Shown here: one piece after another, positions 24,787 to 33,882 of the stretch
Layout of the letters: every line of letters starts with the position of its first letter
Numbering within the stretch: the stretch's first letter is position 1
Source of the DNA: Pontibacter ramchanderi
GTDB lineage: Bacteria > Bacteroidota > Bacteroidia > Cytophagales > Hymenobacteraceae
Assembly: GCF_002846395.1 (NCBI RefSeq)
Contig: NZ_PJMU01000001.1
Span: forward strand, 496,001 to 560,000
DNA length: 64,000 nt
Direction: 5' to 3'
The notes under the pieces: generated by a model
Told to the model about the DNA's origin: nothing
The model's input: only the letters and a program-made list of their open reading frames with translations
Database searches by the model: none
Program-made: the position numbers and the translations under genes

Positions 24787-25912
24787 TATGCCTACACTTG
24801 CTCTGCAGGAAAAAATTCCTTGCCTTGACCTGAAAGGTCAACACCAGCAGATTAAAGAGGAAATATTCGAGGCTTTTGAAAAGGTGTATAACGACACCGC
24901 TTTTTCAGGAGGTCCGTTTGTAGAAGAGTTTGAAAAAAACTTCGCCGCTTGCTGCAAGACAAACTATGCAGTAGGGGTGAACAATGGTACCTCCGCCTTA
25001 CACCTGGCCATGCTGGCACTGGGCATTGGGGTAGGAGACGAGGTGATCGTACCGGCTAACACATTTATCGCAACCGCCTGGGGGGTGTCCTATACCGGAG
25101 CCACTCCAGTGTTTGTCGACTGCACTCCTGATACCTGGCAGATCGACGCTTCCAGAATCGAGGAGAAAATATCATCCCGGACAAAAGCTATTATAGGGGT
25201 ACACCTTTATGGACAACCTTTTGATGTGGAGGCTTTGCAGGTGATCTGCCAGAAGTATGGCCTTTATCTGCTTGAAGATGCAGCTCAGGCCCAGGGAGCA
25301 ACATATAATGGCATTCCAGTAGGTGGCTTTGGCGTAATGGCCTGCTTCAGCTTTTATCCCGGTAAGAACCTAGGCGCCTGTGGAGAGGCCGGAGGTATAA
25401 CAACCAATCAGGAGCATTATTACAAGCACTTACTCAGCCTGCGCAACCACGGCTCTACCGTGCGGTATTATCACGATGAGATCGGGTTTAACATGCGTAT
25501 GGGCGGATTGGAAGGAGCCTCTCTGAGTGTGAAGCTGAAATACCTTCCTTCCTGGAATAACCGCAGAAAGGAAATTGCCAAACGATACCAGCAGGAAATT
25601 ACAAATGAGCAGCTGCAACTTCAGGCGAAACCTGATTGGGCTGAGTCTATTTATCACCTTTTCGTGGTCACCACTGCAGACAGGGAGGGACTTTTTAAAT
25701 ACCTGAACGAACACAATATCTTTCCGGGCCTGCACTATCCTGTGCCCTGCCATCTACAGAAGGCTTATTCCCATTTGGGATATCAGGAAGGGGACTGTCC
25801 GCATGCTGAGTATCTGGCGAGCCATTGTGTCTCCTTGCCTATGTATGCAGAACTGACAGATGAAGAGGTCGCCTATGTGATCGATGTTCTAAATGCCTAT
25901 AGGAATGCCTAA
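24779..25912 (+). CDS. DegT/DnrJ/EryC1-family PLP sugar aminotransferase
   Basis: It transfers an amino group (usually from glutamate) to a keto nucleotide sugar. The 377-residue protein has the DegT fold: VGVNNGTSALHLAMLALGIGVGDEVIVPANTF near residues 62-93, VHLYGQP, the Asp of EDAAQAQG, and the PLP-binding Lys196 in SFYPGKNLGACGEAG. The 8-base overlap with the acetyltransferase gene indicates coupled expression. With the oxidoreductase upstream it most likely aminates the 3-keto sugar made there. A start at the second Met (MPTLAL) is possible. Confidence 0.93.
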   Translation: MSDMPTLALQEKIPCLDLKGQHQQIKEEIFEAFEKVYNDTAFSGGPFVEEFEKNFAACCKTNYAVGVNNGTSALHLAMLALGIGVGDEVIVPANTFIATAWGVSYTGATPVFVDCTPDTWQIDASRIEEKISSRTKAIIGVHLYGQPFDVEALQVICQKYGLYLLEDAAQAQGATYNGIPVGGFGVMACFSFYPGKNLGACGEAGGITTNQEHYYKHLLSLRNHGSTVRYYHDEIGFNMRMGGLEGASLSVKLKYLPSWNNRRKEIAKRYQQEITNEQLQLQAKPDWAESIYHLFVVTTADREGLFKYLNEHNIFPGLHYPVPCHLQKAYSHLGYQEGDCPHAEYLASHCVSLPMYAELTDEEVAYVIDVLNAYRNA

Positions 25913-26549
25913 AAAAAAACTCATCATTTTTCCCTTTAACGGTAACGGAATTGAGGCACTGGACTGCATCAATTTTGATGACTATGAGCTTGTTGGTTTT
26001 GTGGATGATGATCAGCAGAAGAGGGCGGATCTATACGAGATCTTCACCAGGGATATCTTGCAGCGATACAAAGAGCTTTTTGTGTTAGCCGTGCCAGGGA
26101 GCGCTACTTCTTTTCAGAGAAGGAAGGAAATAATTGCTTCCCTGGAACTCGACAGGAGCAGGTACATCACAGCCATACATCCGAAAGCTGCGGTTGGAAG
26201 AAACGTGAAAATAGGAGCCAATTGCCTGGTTATGGCAGGAGCAGTAATCACGAGCAACGCTTGTATTAAGGATCATGTCTGCATCCTGCCTAATTCGGTC
26301 ATTCACCATGATGTGGTAGTGGAGGAATATACCCTGATCGGAAGTAATGTGGTAGTAGCAGGAGGGACCCTGATTGGAAAGAATTGCTATATCGGGAGTG
26401 GCTCCAATGTTATGAATGGTATCAGCATAGGTGATGGAGCGCTGATTGGCTTGGGAAGTAATGTGCTGAAGAGTGTCACAGGTAACGCAAAGATGGCGGG
26501 GAACCCTGCCAGGGATCTGAATGAACAGCTACTATCAACTTCAATATAA
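25905..26549 (+). CDS. PglD-like sugar O/N-acetyltransferase
   Basis: The 214-residue protein has a Rossmann-like PglD N-terminal domain (KKLIIFPFNGNGIEALDCI, VGFVDDD) of about 85 residues. A left-handed beta-helix follows (about 95-205; VGRNVKIGANCLVMAGAVITSN, HDVVVEEYTLIGSNVVVAGGTLIG) and ends in MAGNPARDL. Relatives acetylate UDP-linked amino sugars or sialic-acid-type precursors. An ATG 12 bases upstream (25893) is in frame; I prefer 25905, which gives the usual N-terminus. It overlaps the aminotransferase stop by 8 bases. Confidence 0.87.
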   Translation: MPKKKLIIFPFNGNGIEALDCINFDDYELVGFVDDDQQKRADLYEIFTRDILQRYKELFVLAVPGSATSFQRRKEIIASLELDRSRYITAIHPKAAVGRNVKIGANCLVMAGAVITSNACIKDHVCILPNSVIHHDVVVEEYTLIGSNVVVAGGTLIGKNCYIGSGSNVMNGISIGDGALIGLGSNVLKSVTGNAKMAGNPARDLNEQLLSTSI

Positions 26550-26617
26550 ATGTCAATTTGATTAGTCTCCTCTCAGCATTAGCGGAATCGTTGTCCTTAG
26601 TTTAAATAATCAGGCTC

Positions 26618-27598
26618 ATGCATAAAAAGATCCAGAATTCCAGAATACTAATCACAGGTGGTGCCGGCTTTATTGGCTCATACTTGGTGGAGGAGTTATT
26701 AAAAAGCAGCCCGGCAAAGATCATCATCCTTGATAACCTGGTGCGGGGCAGCTTTGAGAATATGAATTCTTTTATAGGTAACTCAACTGTTGAGTTTATT
26801 GAAGGAGATATAAGAGATGCCGCACTTCTGGAAAGGTGCATAGCCGATGCAGATTACGTGTTCCACATGGCTGCTTTACGTATAAATGCTTGTGCAGCAA
26901 ACCCAAAAGAAGGATTTGAAGTGATGCTGCGGGCTACCTTTGAGTTGGCAGAACTCTGTGTGAAGTATAAAGTAAAGAAGCTGATCTATAGTTCGAGTGC
27001 ATCAGTATACGGTCTTGCACAGCATTTCCCTACTCCTGAAACAGATAACCCTTATGATAACCAGACGTTTTATGGCGGCGCAAAACTATGGGGGGAACAG
27101 TTGTTCCGGAGCTACAAATTCATGTACGGGCTAGATTATGTGGCTTTGCGTTACTTCAATGTATATGGACCAAGGATGGATACCGACGGTAAGTATACCG
27201 AAGTGATGATTCGCTGGCTTGATTGTATACGTGACGGTAATTCTCCGCTTATCTACGGGGACGGCAGTACCAGCATGGACTTTGTTTATGTGCGGGATGT
27301 AGCAAAAGCAAATGTGGCTGCACTAGTCTCGGAGGTCACAGATCAAGCCTTTAATGTCGGTAATTGTGAAGAAACGAGTTTGAAGCAGTTACTGGAGGCA
27401 CTATTAAAAGTGAACAAGTCTGCCCTTATACCTGCATACCGGGAAGAAAACACGGTGAATCCTGTAAGCAGAAGATTGGCTGACAACAGGAAGGCGAAAG
27501 AGCTACTTCATTTCGAGCCGACCTTCACCCTGGAAGAAGGTTTAAGCGAATTGAGCCAGTGGTATTTTGAAAAGAAAACTTCAGCATTGCCAATATGA
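26618..27598 (+). CDS. NAD-dependent nucleotide-sugar epimerase/dehydratase
   Basis: An extended short-chain dehydrogenase of 326 residues acting on a nucleotide sugar, by family either a 4-epimerase or 4,6-dehydratase. The cofactor motif GGAGFIG is at residues 15-21, and the catalytic set is the Ser-Ser-Ala-Ser-Val-Tyr strand plus F-Y-G-G-A-K near residue 150. The C-terminal half has FNVYGPRMD and the YGDGSTSMDFVYVRDVA segment. Its last four bases overlap the start of the next gene (ATGA). With the aminotransferase that follows, it resembles the dehydratase/aminotransferase pairs that make UDP-linked amino sugars, but the substrate is not provable here. Confidence 0.88.
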   Translation: MHKKIQNSRILITGGAGFIGSYLVEELLKSSPAKIIILDNLVRGSFENMNSFIGNSTVEFIEGDIRDAALLERCIADADYVFHMAALRINACAANPKEGFEVMLRATFELAELCVKYKVKKLIYSSSASVYGLAQHFPTPETDNPYDNQTFYGGAKLWGEQLFRSYKFMYGLDYVALRYFNVYGPRMDTDGKYTEVMIRWLDCIRDGNSPLIYGDGSTSMDFVYVRDVAKANVAALVSEVTDQAFNVGNCEETSLKQLLEALLKVNKSALIPAYREENTVNPVSRRLADNRKAKELLHFEPTFTLEEGLSELSQWYFEKKTSALPI

Positions 27599-28740
27599 TA
27601 CCGATTGCAAAACCCTACCTGACTGAGGACGAAGCACAGGCTGCTTACGACACGATACTGACGGGCTGGATCACCCAAGGCCCGAAGGTGCAAAAATTCG
27701 AAGAAAAATTCGCGGCCTATACAGGGGCAAAGTATGCTGTTGCAGTATCTAATTGTACCACTGCTTTACATCTATCCATGATTGTGGCAGGAATAGGGCC
27801 CGGTGACGAAGTCATTTGCCCTTCGATGAGCTATATTGCTACTGCAAATGCAATTCAATACGTTGGTGCTACACCCGTTTTTGCAGAGGTACAGCAAGCA
27901 ACATGTAACCTCGACCCAATTGACGCAGAGAAGCGCATTACTAAAAATACCAAAGCCATACTGCTGGTGCATCAGATAGGCATGCCAGCAGATATTGAAG
28001 CATTTCAGGAGCTATGTGACAGGTATAATCTGAAGCTGATCGAGGACGCCGCCTGTGCTGCTGGCTCTGCTTACAAAGGCAGGAAGATCGGCTCACATTC
28101 CGAGCTTGTCTGCTTTTCTTTTCATCCCAGGAAGGTCATCTCTACAGGAGATGGAGGAATGATTACTACAAACAGGGAAGACTACTATAACAGGCTAAAA
28201 CTCCTACGGCAACATGGGATGTCTGTCAACGACCGGGTGCGCCATGAAGCCAGCAGGATCATTTTTGAAGATCACGTGGAGGTGGGGTATAACTATCGCA
28301 TGACCGATATACAAGCTGCAGTGGGTATCAAACAGCTGGAGAAGCTGGACTGGATTGTGGAGGAGCGGAGAAAGATTGCTTCTGCCTACCATGAGGCTTT
28401 CAAAGTCATTGATTTTATCGGGTTGCCTCCTGAGGAAGAAGGATACTTTAGCAACTATCAGTCTTATTGCATTTATCTGAAACCTTCAAGTCCGATAGAC
28501 AGAAACACCCTGATGCAGGAATTATTAGACAGAGGTATAGCCAGTAGAAGGGGGATCATGAACTCACATAGGGAAACGGCCTACAGAGATTCCCATAGAA
28601 GTGTAGAATTGCCAATCTCGGAGGACTTGCAGGATCGCTCGATCATTTTGCCATTGTATGTGCCGATGAGGGAAGATGAAATAAGCCTTATAACCAATGC
28701 ATTTAAAGATATTCTTATTAAAAAAACAATAGTTATATAA
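27595..28740 (+). CDS. Second DegT/DnrJ/EryC1-family PLP sugar aminotransferase
   Basis: A 381-residue aminotransferase with the same fold as the one at 24779 but clearly a separate lineage. It starts IPIAKPYLTEDEAQAAYDTILTGWITQGPKV, as do PseC/ArnB/PglE-type enzymes. It has AVSNCTTALHLS near residue 50, EDAACAAG, and PLP Lys180 in SFHPRKVISTGDGG. Its ATGA overlap with the epimerase gene shows tight coupling and suggests the two work on one sugar. It closes the higher-G+C nucleotide-sugar block; a terminator-like inverted repeat lies about 260 bases downstream. Confidence 0.92.
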   Translation: MIPIAKPYLTEDEAQAAYDTILTGWITQGPKVQKFEEKFAAYTGAKYAVAVSNCTTALHLSMIVAGIGPGDEVICPSMSYIATANAIQYVGATPVFAEVQQATCNLDPIDAEKRITKNTKAILLVHQIGMPADIEAFQELCDRYNLKLIEDAACAAGSAYKGRKIGSHSELVCFSFHPRKVISTGDGGMITTNREDYYNRLKLLRQHGMSVNDRVRHEASRIIFEDHVEVGYNYRMTDIQAAVGIKQLEKLDWIVEERRKIASAYHEAFKVIDFIGLPPEEEGYFSNYQSYCIYLKPSSPIDRNTLMQELLDRGIASRRGIMNSHRETAYRDSHRSVELPISEDLQDRSIILPLYVPMREDEISLITNAFKDILIKKTIVI

Positions 28741-29109
28741 ATTCTTTCTATACTTTAATTGTCACAAGTCAGATTTATCTATGTGAACAGACCGTAACAC
28801 AGGGTGAACAAAACCAACGTTATATTCGAAAGCTTTTAGTGCGTTGATCACTTTTAATGTTAGGGAGTAAGCATTATTATAGTAAGGTAATATTATATAT
28901 TACTTATCTAGCCTTAATGAAAATTCAACTTAGGCATAAGTGATTAGCATGAATTGAATAGCACTAGCACACAAGCATAACATAACTTAAAATACTTTTA
29001 ATTATCCTATACCAATGATAAAAAGCGCCGTATAGGATAATAAAGTTTTTTCATTGCATGTAACCAATTGATCTTTTTCTTGCCACTATAGGGCTTTAAT
29101 GTACACTCT
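28741..29109. other. Gene-free gap before the export genes
   Basis: These 369 AT-rich bases separate the nucleotide-sugar block from the export genes. The only clear element is the 12-base inverted repeat at 29001-29041, listed separately. G+C falls abruptly here, which supports a different origin or age of the two blocks. Confidence 0.55.
29001..29041. repeat. Perfect 12-base inverted repeat upstream of the Wza-like gene
   Basis: ATTATCCTATAC (29001-29012) and GTATAGGATAAT (29030-29041) are exact reverse complements with a 17-base spacer. A run of six T residues follows at 29046-29051. It could be a terminator for the upstream operon or an operator for the export operon that starts 69 bases later. 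The arms contain CCTATAC, a variant of the word enriched in the first 19 kb. Confidence 0.65.
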
Positions 29110-29886
29110 ATGAAAGCCATAACACTTTATGTTATATTTTTACTTAGCATAGCTTCTTGCTCTCCTAGGAACCTGACATATCTCAGCGATTTACATCAAG
29201 AAATTACATTATCTGAGGCAATAGTAAATGATGTAGATCCTAAAATACAGCCAAATGACTTGTTAAATATCACCATAACGAGCTTAAGTGCTGAGTCTAA
29301 TATATTGTTCAACAGAGGCGTGATTCAAACAGGTAGCAGCGGGAGTTCTGAATCATCATTAAAAACAACAGGGTATTTAGTTGATAAAAGCGGTGATATC
29401 ACGTTGCCAGTGCTGGGAAAAGTTAAATTAGCGGGTTTGACAAAAGATCAAGCTGCAGAAAAGCTAGTATTCGAGTTGGGAAAGTATGCAAGGGACCCGA
29501 TCATTAATATCAACTTCCTCAATTTTAAAGTGACTGTAATTGGGGAAGTTAATAATCCATCCACATTCACTGTGCCTAGCGAAAGAATAAATGTATTTGA
29601 AGCTTTAGGCTTGGCCGGTGATATGACAGCTTATGGCAAAAGGGACAATGTGCTATTAATTAGGGAACAAGATGGAGAACGTACAACTACACGTATAAAC
29701 CTGAACAATAAAGACGTGCTGCAATCCCCATACTTCTACCTGCAGCAGAATGATATAATATATGTTGAGCCAGATAGGGTGAGGGCTGTACAAGTGAGTT
29801 CAGGCCGAAGTAACATGCAGTATGGCCTATCAATTGGACTTGCGCTTGTATCTGTCGTGACACTATTGGTAACTCAGGTTTTTTAA
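29110..29886 (+). CDS. Wza/BexD-type polysaccharide export lipoprotein
   Basis: It forms the outer-membrane export channel for the polysaccharide. The 258-residue precursor has a lipobox (LLSIASC at residue 18), then the Poly_export domain (about 45-125, IQPNDLLNITI and GYLVDKSGDITLPVLGKVKLAGLTK). An SLBB domain follows (about 138-215, VTVIGEVNNPSTFTVPSERINVFEALGLAG). The C-terminal hydrophobic segment (about 235-258) is typical of the Bacteroidota form. The stop lies 9 bases before the Wzc-like gene, its partner in the trans-envelope complex. Confidence 0.93.
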   Translation: MKAITLYVIFLLSIASCSPRNLTYLSDLHQEITLSEAIVNDVDPKIQPNDLLNITITSLSAESNILFNRGVIQTGSSGSSESSLKTTGYLVDKSGDITLPVLGKVKLAGLTKDQAAEKLVFELGKYARDPIININFLNFKVTVIGEVNNPSTFTVPSERINVFEALGLAGDMTAYGKRDNVLLIREQDGERTTTRINLNNKDVLQSPYFYLQQNDIIYVEPDRVRAVQVSSGRSNMQYGLSIGLALVSVVTLLVTQVF

Positions 29887-29895
29887 AAGATATCT

Positions 29896-32244
29896 ATGAA
29901 GAGTAGAGAGTTATTTCCCTTAAGATCTGAGCAGCCTGAGTCTAAAGATATTAGGGAGGTTGTTTCCAAGTATCTGCAATACTGGTATTTATTTATAATT
30001 GGTGGAGCTCTTAGTTTGGCTGCCGCTCATTTTTACTGCTCATATTATACTGTCCCACATTACAGTATCAGCAGCACTATTCTTCTTAAAGGCGGAGAAA
30101 ATGACGCTGACGCAGGTGGTTTGGGAGAGATTGGTATGATAAAATCATCCAAAAACATCAATAATGAGATAGAAGTGCTTTCTTCGATAAGCTTGATGCA
30201 GCGCGTTGTCAGTGAATTAGGGCTTTCAACAAGTTTTTTTGTTGAAGGCCGCGTGAAAGACATAGAGATATATGGGAGGGAAGTTCCCATAAAGTTGATC
30301 GTTAGCCATTTTGACACAGCTGCTTACGGAAAAAGTATTACTGTTAATTTAAAATCTGCAACTGAGTATGAAATTGAGGAGGAGCCCGAAAAGTTATTGG
30401 TATATAGGTATGGACAACAAGTAACAAGGCCCTACGGAATATTCAAAATAGTGATAGCTCCAGGCATTGCTGCCAAGGATATACCTACAAACCAGAAAAT
30501 TAAGGTGGTTTTTCAGAATATCAAAGCAGTAGCTAGGCACTACAACTACGCCTTAATGATTTATCCGAAAAGGGAGGAGGCTAGCGTACTGCAAATAAAC
30601 TTAGTTGATCCTATACCTGAGAAGGGGAGAAATATTATTAACAAACTTGTTGAGGTCTATAGTAAAGAAGCCGTTGAGGATAAGAACCTAAAGGCAGCCA
30701 GTACTATAGAGTTTCTGGATGAACGATTAAAATATCTTACCAGTGAGCTTTCTGATGTTGAGAAAGATGTAGAACAGTATAAACGAAAAAACGAGCTCAC
30801 AGATGTAGGTGCACAGGCTACCCAATATCTCGCGCAGGCAAGTGACTACAACAGCAAATTATCTGAATGGGCCATACAAATCGATATTTTAGAGTCGATC
30901 GAAGAGTATATGAGGAGTAGTAATAATCAATATAAAATGGTTCCGAGTACTCTAACCATTCAGGACCCAACTTTATCAGGCTTAATAGGAAAGTTCAATG
31001 AACTTCAATTGGAGCGTGAGCGAATTCTTCGCAATGCCTTCCCGGATAACCCCTTGGTGAAGAATATCGATGAGCAACTGAAGGATCTCAGAGCAAATAT
31101 TATTGAGAACCTTCGCAATATAAAGAAGGGCTTAGTAATTACGAGTAACAATTTAAAAGCCAACTCAGGTCAGTACCAGACAAAGATAAGTAAGGTTCCT
31201 TCTATGGAACGGGAGTTATTAGAAATAAACCGTCAACAGGCCATAAAACAAAACTTGTATTTATACCTTCTTCAGAAACGGGAAGAGTCTGCCTTATCAT
31301 TAGCTGCAAATATATCAAACTCCAGAATCATCGATCCTGCTATAGCAACAGATTACCCGGTTAGTCCTAACAAACAAACTATATACTTAATGTCTGTTTT
31401 GCTTGGACTGTCTATACCATTTGCTGGAATATTTGTAAAAGATTATCTGAACGATAAAGTGCAAACTCAGCGGGATGTAGAACAATTGACGGATACGCCA
31501 ATTCTTGGCGATATCATGCACAATGATTTTGAAACGCTTGTGGTAACAACGGGTAAACGAACGCCCATTGTTGAAATGTTTCGGCTCATCCGAGCCAAAC
31601 TTCAGTTTGCAGCGGTTGACAAAGAAAACAAAACGATGTTAGTCACATCTTGTATGAGTGGAGAGGGAAAAACCTTCTTCAGCATTAATATTGCTGCTAC
31701 TTTGGCATTAACTGGAAAAAAAGTTGTAGTTCTGGAACTGGATCTTCGCAATCCTAATATATCAAAGGAACTGGGACTTACTAAAGGCCCTGGAATTTCC
31801 GATTACCTGATCTCAAATGAAATTTCGATAGCCGATATTATCAAGCCTTTGGAAGAACCTCCTGGCATGTCTATAATAAGTTCTGGCCCCATCCCTCCTG
31901 ATCCGGCAGAATTGATGATGTCTTCCAAGTTAGCTGATTTAATAAATGACTTGAAGCATAGTTTTGATCACATAGTTATTGATACCGCGCCAGTAGGGCT
32001 GGTGGCAGATGCCTTTAGTCTTAGCCCAATTGTAGATTCAACGATCTATGTTGTGAGGTATAACTATACAAGTAAGAAGCATCTAAAAACAGTAGATGAT
32101 ATAAGGCGAAACAAAGAGTTAAAGTACCCCATGATCGTGATGAATGATGCAAAGAAAGGTAATGGTAGTTACTATGGATATGGGTACGGCTATGAAAATA
32201 AGAGCACAAAGAACAAGAAGTTCTGGAAGACAATAAATATATAA
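29896..32244 (+). CDS. Wzc-like polysaccharide co-polymerase and BY tyrosine autokinase
   Basis: It controls chain length and export through tyrosine phosphorylation cycles. The 782-residue protein has a Wzz domain with the first membrane helix near 35-52, a long periplasmic coiled-coil with GNVR-type ending (about 270-480), and a second membrane helix near 495-515. A cytoplasmic BY-kinase domain follows, with Walker A SCMSGEGKT near residue 585, Walker A' LELDLRNP near 615, and Walker B IVIDTAP. The tyrosine-rich tail YYGYGYGYENK is the autophosphorylation cluster. No separate phosphatase gene (Wzb) is in the window. Confidence 0.94.
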   Translation: MKSRELFPLRSEQPESKDIREVVSKYLQYWYLFIIGGALSLAAAHFYCSYYTVPHYSISSTILLKGGENDADAGGLGEIGMIKSSKNINNEIEVLSSISLMQRVVSELGLSTSFFVEGRVKDIEIYGREVPIKLIVSHFDTAAYGKSITVNLKSATEYEIEEEPEKLLVYRYGQQVTRPYGIFKIVIAPGIAAKDIPTNQKIKVVFQNIKAVARHYNYALMIYPKREEASVLQINLVDPIPEKGRNIINKLVEVYSKEAVEDKNLKAASTIEFLDERLKYLTSELSDVEKDVEQYKRKNELTDVGAQATQYLAQASDYNSKLSEWAIQIDILESIEEYMRSSNNQYKMVPSTLTIQDPTLSGLIGKFNELQLERERILRNAFPDNPLVKNIDEQLKDLRANIIENLRNIKKGLVITSNNLKANSGQYQTKISKVPSMERELLEINRQQAIKQNLYLYLLQKREESALSLAANISNSRIIDPAIATDYPVSPNKQTIYLMSVLLGLSIPFAGIFVKDYLNDKVQTQRDVEQLTDTPILGDIMHNDFETLVVTTGKRTPIVEMFRLIRAKLQFAAVDKENKTMLVTSCMSGEGKTFFSINIAATLALTGKKVVVLELDLRNPNISKELGLTKGPGISDYLISNEISIADIIKPLEEPPGMSIISSGPIPPDPAELMMSSKLADLINDLKHSFDHIVIDTAPVGLVADAFSLSPIVDSTIYVVRYNYTSKKHLKTVDDIRRNKELKYPMIVMNDAKKGNGSYYGYGYGYENKSTKNKKFWKTINI

Positions 32245-32287
32245 AGTTTCAAATTACTTCAACTATAGGTTTCTAAACAATAGAATA

Positions 32288-33766
32288 ATGACAGTTAAAC
32301 AAGCTTCCTATAGACAAATAATAAAGGCGACTTCCATATTCGGTGGAGTGCAGATTTTTAACATTATTATTTCCATTGTAAAAACTAAGTTTGTTGCCAT
32401 TCTTCTTGGTCCAGCTGGTATGGGGATAGCCGGCTTATTAGTTTCAACAACTGCATTAATAGGAAGTTTAACAAACTTTGGTTTAGCAACTAGTGCCGTG
32501 AGAAATGTCTCTGCAGCAGCTGCTAGCGAGGAAAAAATAGGCTTGACAGTCTCTGTTCTGCGTCGATTAGTTTGGCTTACAGGTCTGCTAGGTGCATTGT
32601 TTACACTTTTCCTCTCCTCTTACCTTAGTAAAATAACTTTTGGCAATGAAGAGTATACTCAGGCGTTTATGCTAATTTCTATAACGCTGCTTTTATCTCA
32701 ATTGGCAGCGGGGCAGCACGTAGTGTTGCAAGGTTTGCGTAAGCTCAAGTATTTAGCAAAGGCTGACATAGCGGGTATGCTTGTCGGGTTATTTGTTTCC
32801 GTACTTATTTATTATTGGTTAGGAGTACAAGGTATTGTGCCAGTAATTATAATAAGTTCTATTATATCATTTTGCTTCTCTTGGTTTTTCGCATCTAAAG
32901 TCCAAATCCCTAAAGTAAGAGCGAGTATATCTACCCTAAAGTCAGAGGGGGGAGGAATGCTAAAGATGGGATTTATGCTAACACTAAGTGGTCTGTTGCC
33001 AATAATTACTTCTTATTTCCTAAGGATCTTCATAAGTAGAACTGGTGGAGTAGAACAAGTAGGATTATACAGTGCAGGATTCGCAATGATCAATACCTAT
33101 GTTGGAATGATTTTCACAGCAATGACGACAGATTATTACCCACGTTTAACCGAAGCATCCGTAGATAATGTGGCTACGAATAACGCTATCAATGAGCAGG
33201 CTGAGATTGCTATTCTTATCATTGCACCCATTCTGGTTGGTTTTATTGCTTTTGTAGATTGGGCAATTGTTCTTCTTTATTCTAAAGATTTTCTAAAGAT
33301 AAATGGCATGTTACACTGGGCAGCCTTAGGTATGTTCTTCAAAACAGCCAGTTGGGCAATAGGATTTATTTTTTTAGCTAAGGGAGCTAATAGTGTTTTC
33401 TTCTGGAGTGAATTGGCTGCAAATCTTTATATAGTGTTGTTGAATGTCTTTGGGTATAAGCTTTTTGGCTTAGATGGACTAGGAGTGGCATTTTTCCTTG
33501 GGTACTTTATGTTGCTTCTGCAAAACTATGTTGTTTCTAAAAGACTGTATAAATTCAGATTTGTTAAAGATTTCTATACAATATTTCTAGTCCAGTTTGT
33601 AATTGGATTAGTGAGTTTTATAGTCTTCAAAAAGGTAATCTCACCCTATTCTTTGATCATTAATGGGGTACTTATCGGAATGTCAATGGTCTATTCTTAT
33701 AAAGAGCTAAACAAAAGAATTGACATAAGACGATCACTAATAAAAATGACAGAGAAGGTTAGATAA
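32288..33766 (+). CDS. Wzx-type oligosaccharide flippase
   Basis: It is predicted to flip undecaprenyl-linked repeat units across the inner membrane. The 492-residue protein is almost wholly hydrophobic, with 12-14 predicted helices and the N-terminal pattern of the polysaccharide transporter family (TSIFGGVQIFNIIISIVKTKFVAILLGPAGMGIAGLLVS). Charged residues are few and sit in loops, as usual. Position right after the co-polymerase gene and presence of a Wzy-like polymerase downstream support a Wzx/Wzy-dependent pathway rather than an ABC exporter, for which I see no gene. Confidence 0.9.
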   Translation: MTVKQASYRQIIKATSIFGGVQIFNIIISIVKTKFVAILLGPAGMGIAGLLVSTTALIGSLTNFGLATSAVRNVSAAAASEEKIGLTVSVLRRLVWLTGLLGALFTLFLSSYLSKITFGNEEYTQAFMLISITLLLSQLAAGQHVVLQGLRKLKYLAKADIAGMLVGLFVSVLIYYWLGVQGIVPVIIISSIISFCFSWFFASKVQIPKVRASISTLKSEGGGMLKMGFMLTLSGLLPIITSYFLRIFISRTGGVEQVGLYSAGFAMINTYVGMIFTAMTTDYYPRLTEASVDNVATNNAINEQAEIAILIIAPILVGFIAFVDWAIVLLYSKDFLKINGMLHWAALGMFFKTASWAIGFIFLAKGANSVFFWSELAANLYIVLLNVFGYKLFGLDGLGVAFFLGYFMLLLQNYVVSKRLYKFRFVKDFYTIFLVQFVIGLVSFIVFKKVISPYSLIINGVLIGMSMVYSYKELNKRIDIRRSLIKMTEKVR

Positions 33767-33882
33767 TGATCTCTTTTATCAAACTCTTCCGCATAACATA
33801 AAGATTGCTATTATATAAATTTTATCTGGGCTGACTACAAATGAGATTTAATAAAATAGTTGGTTTTAATACTAAATAAAAG

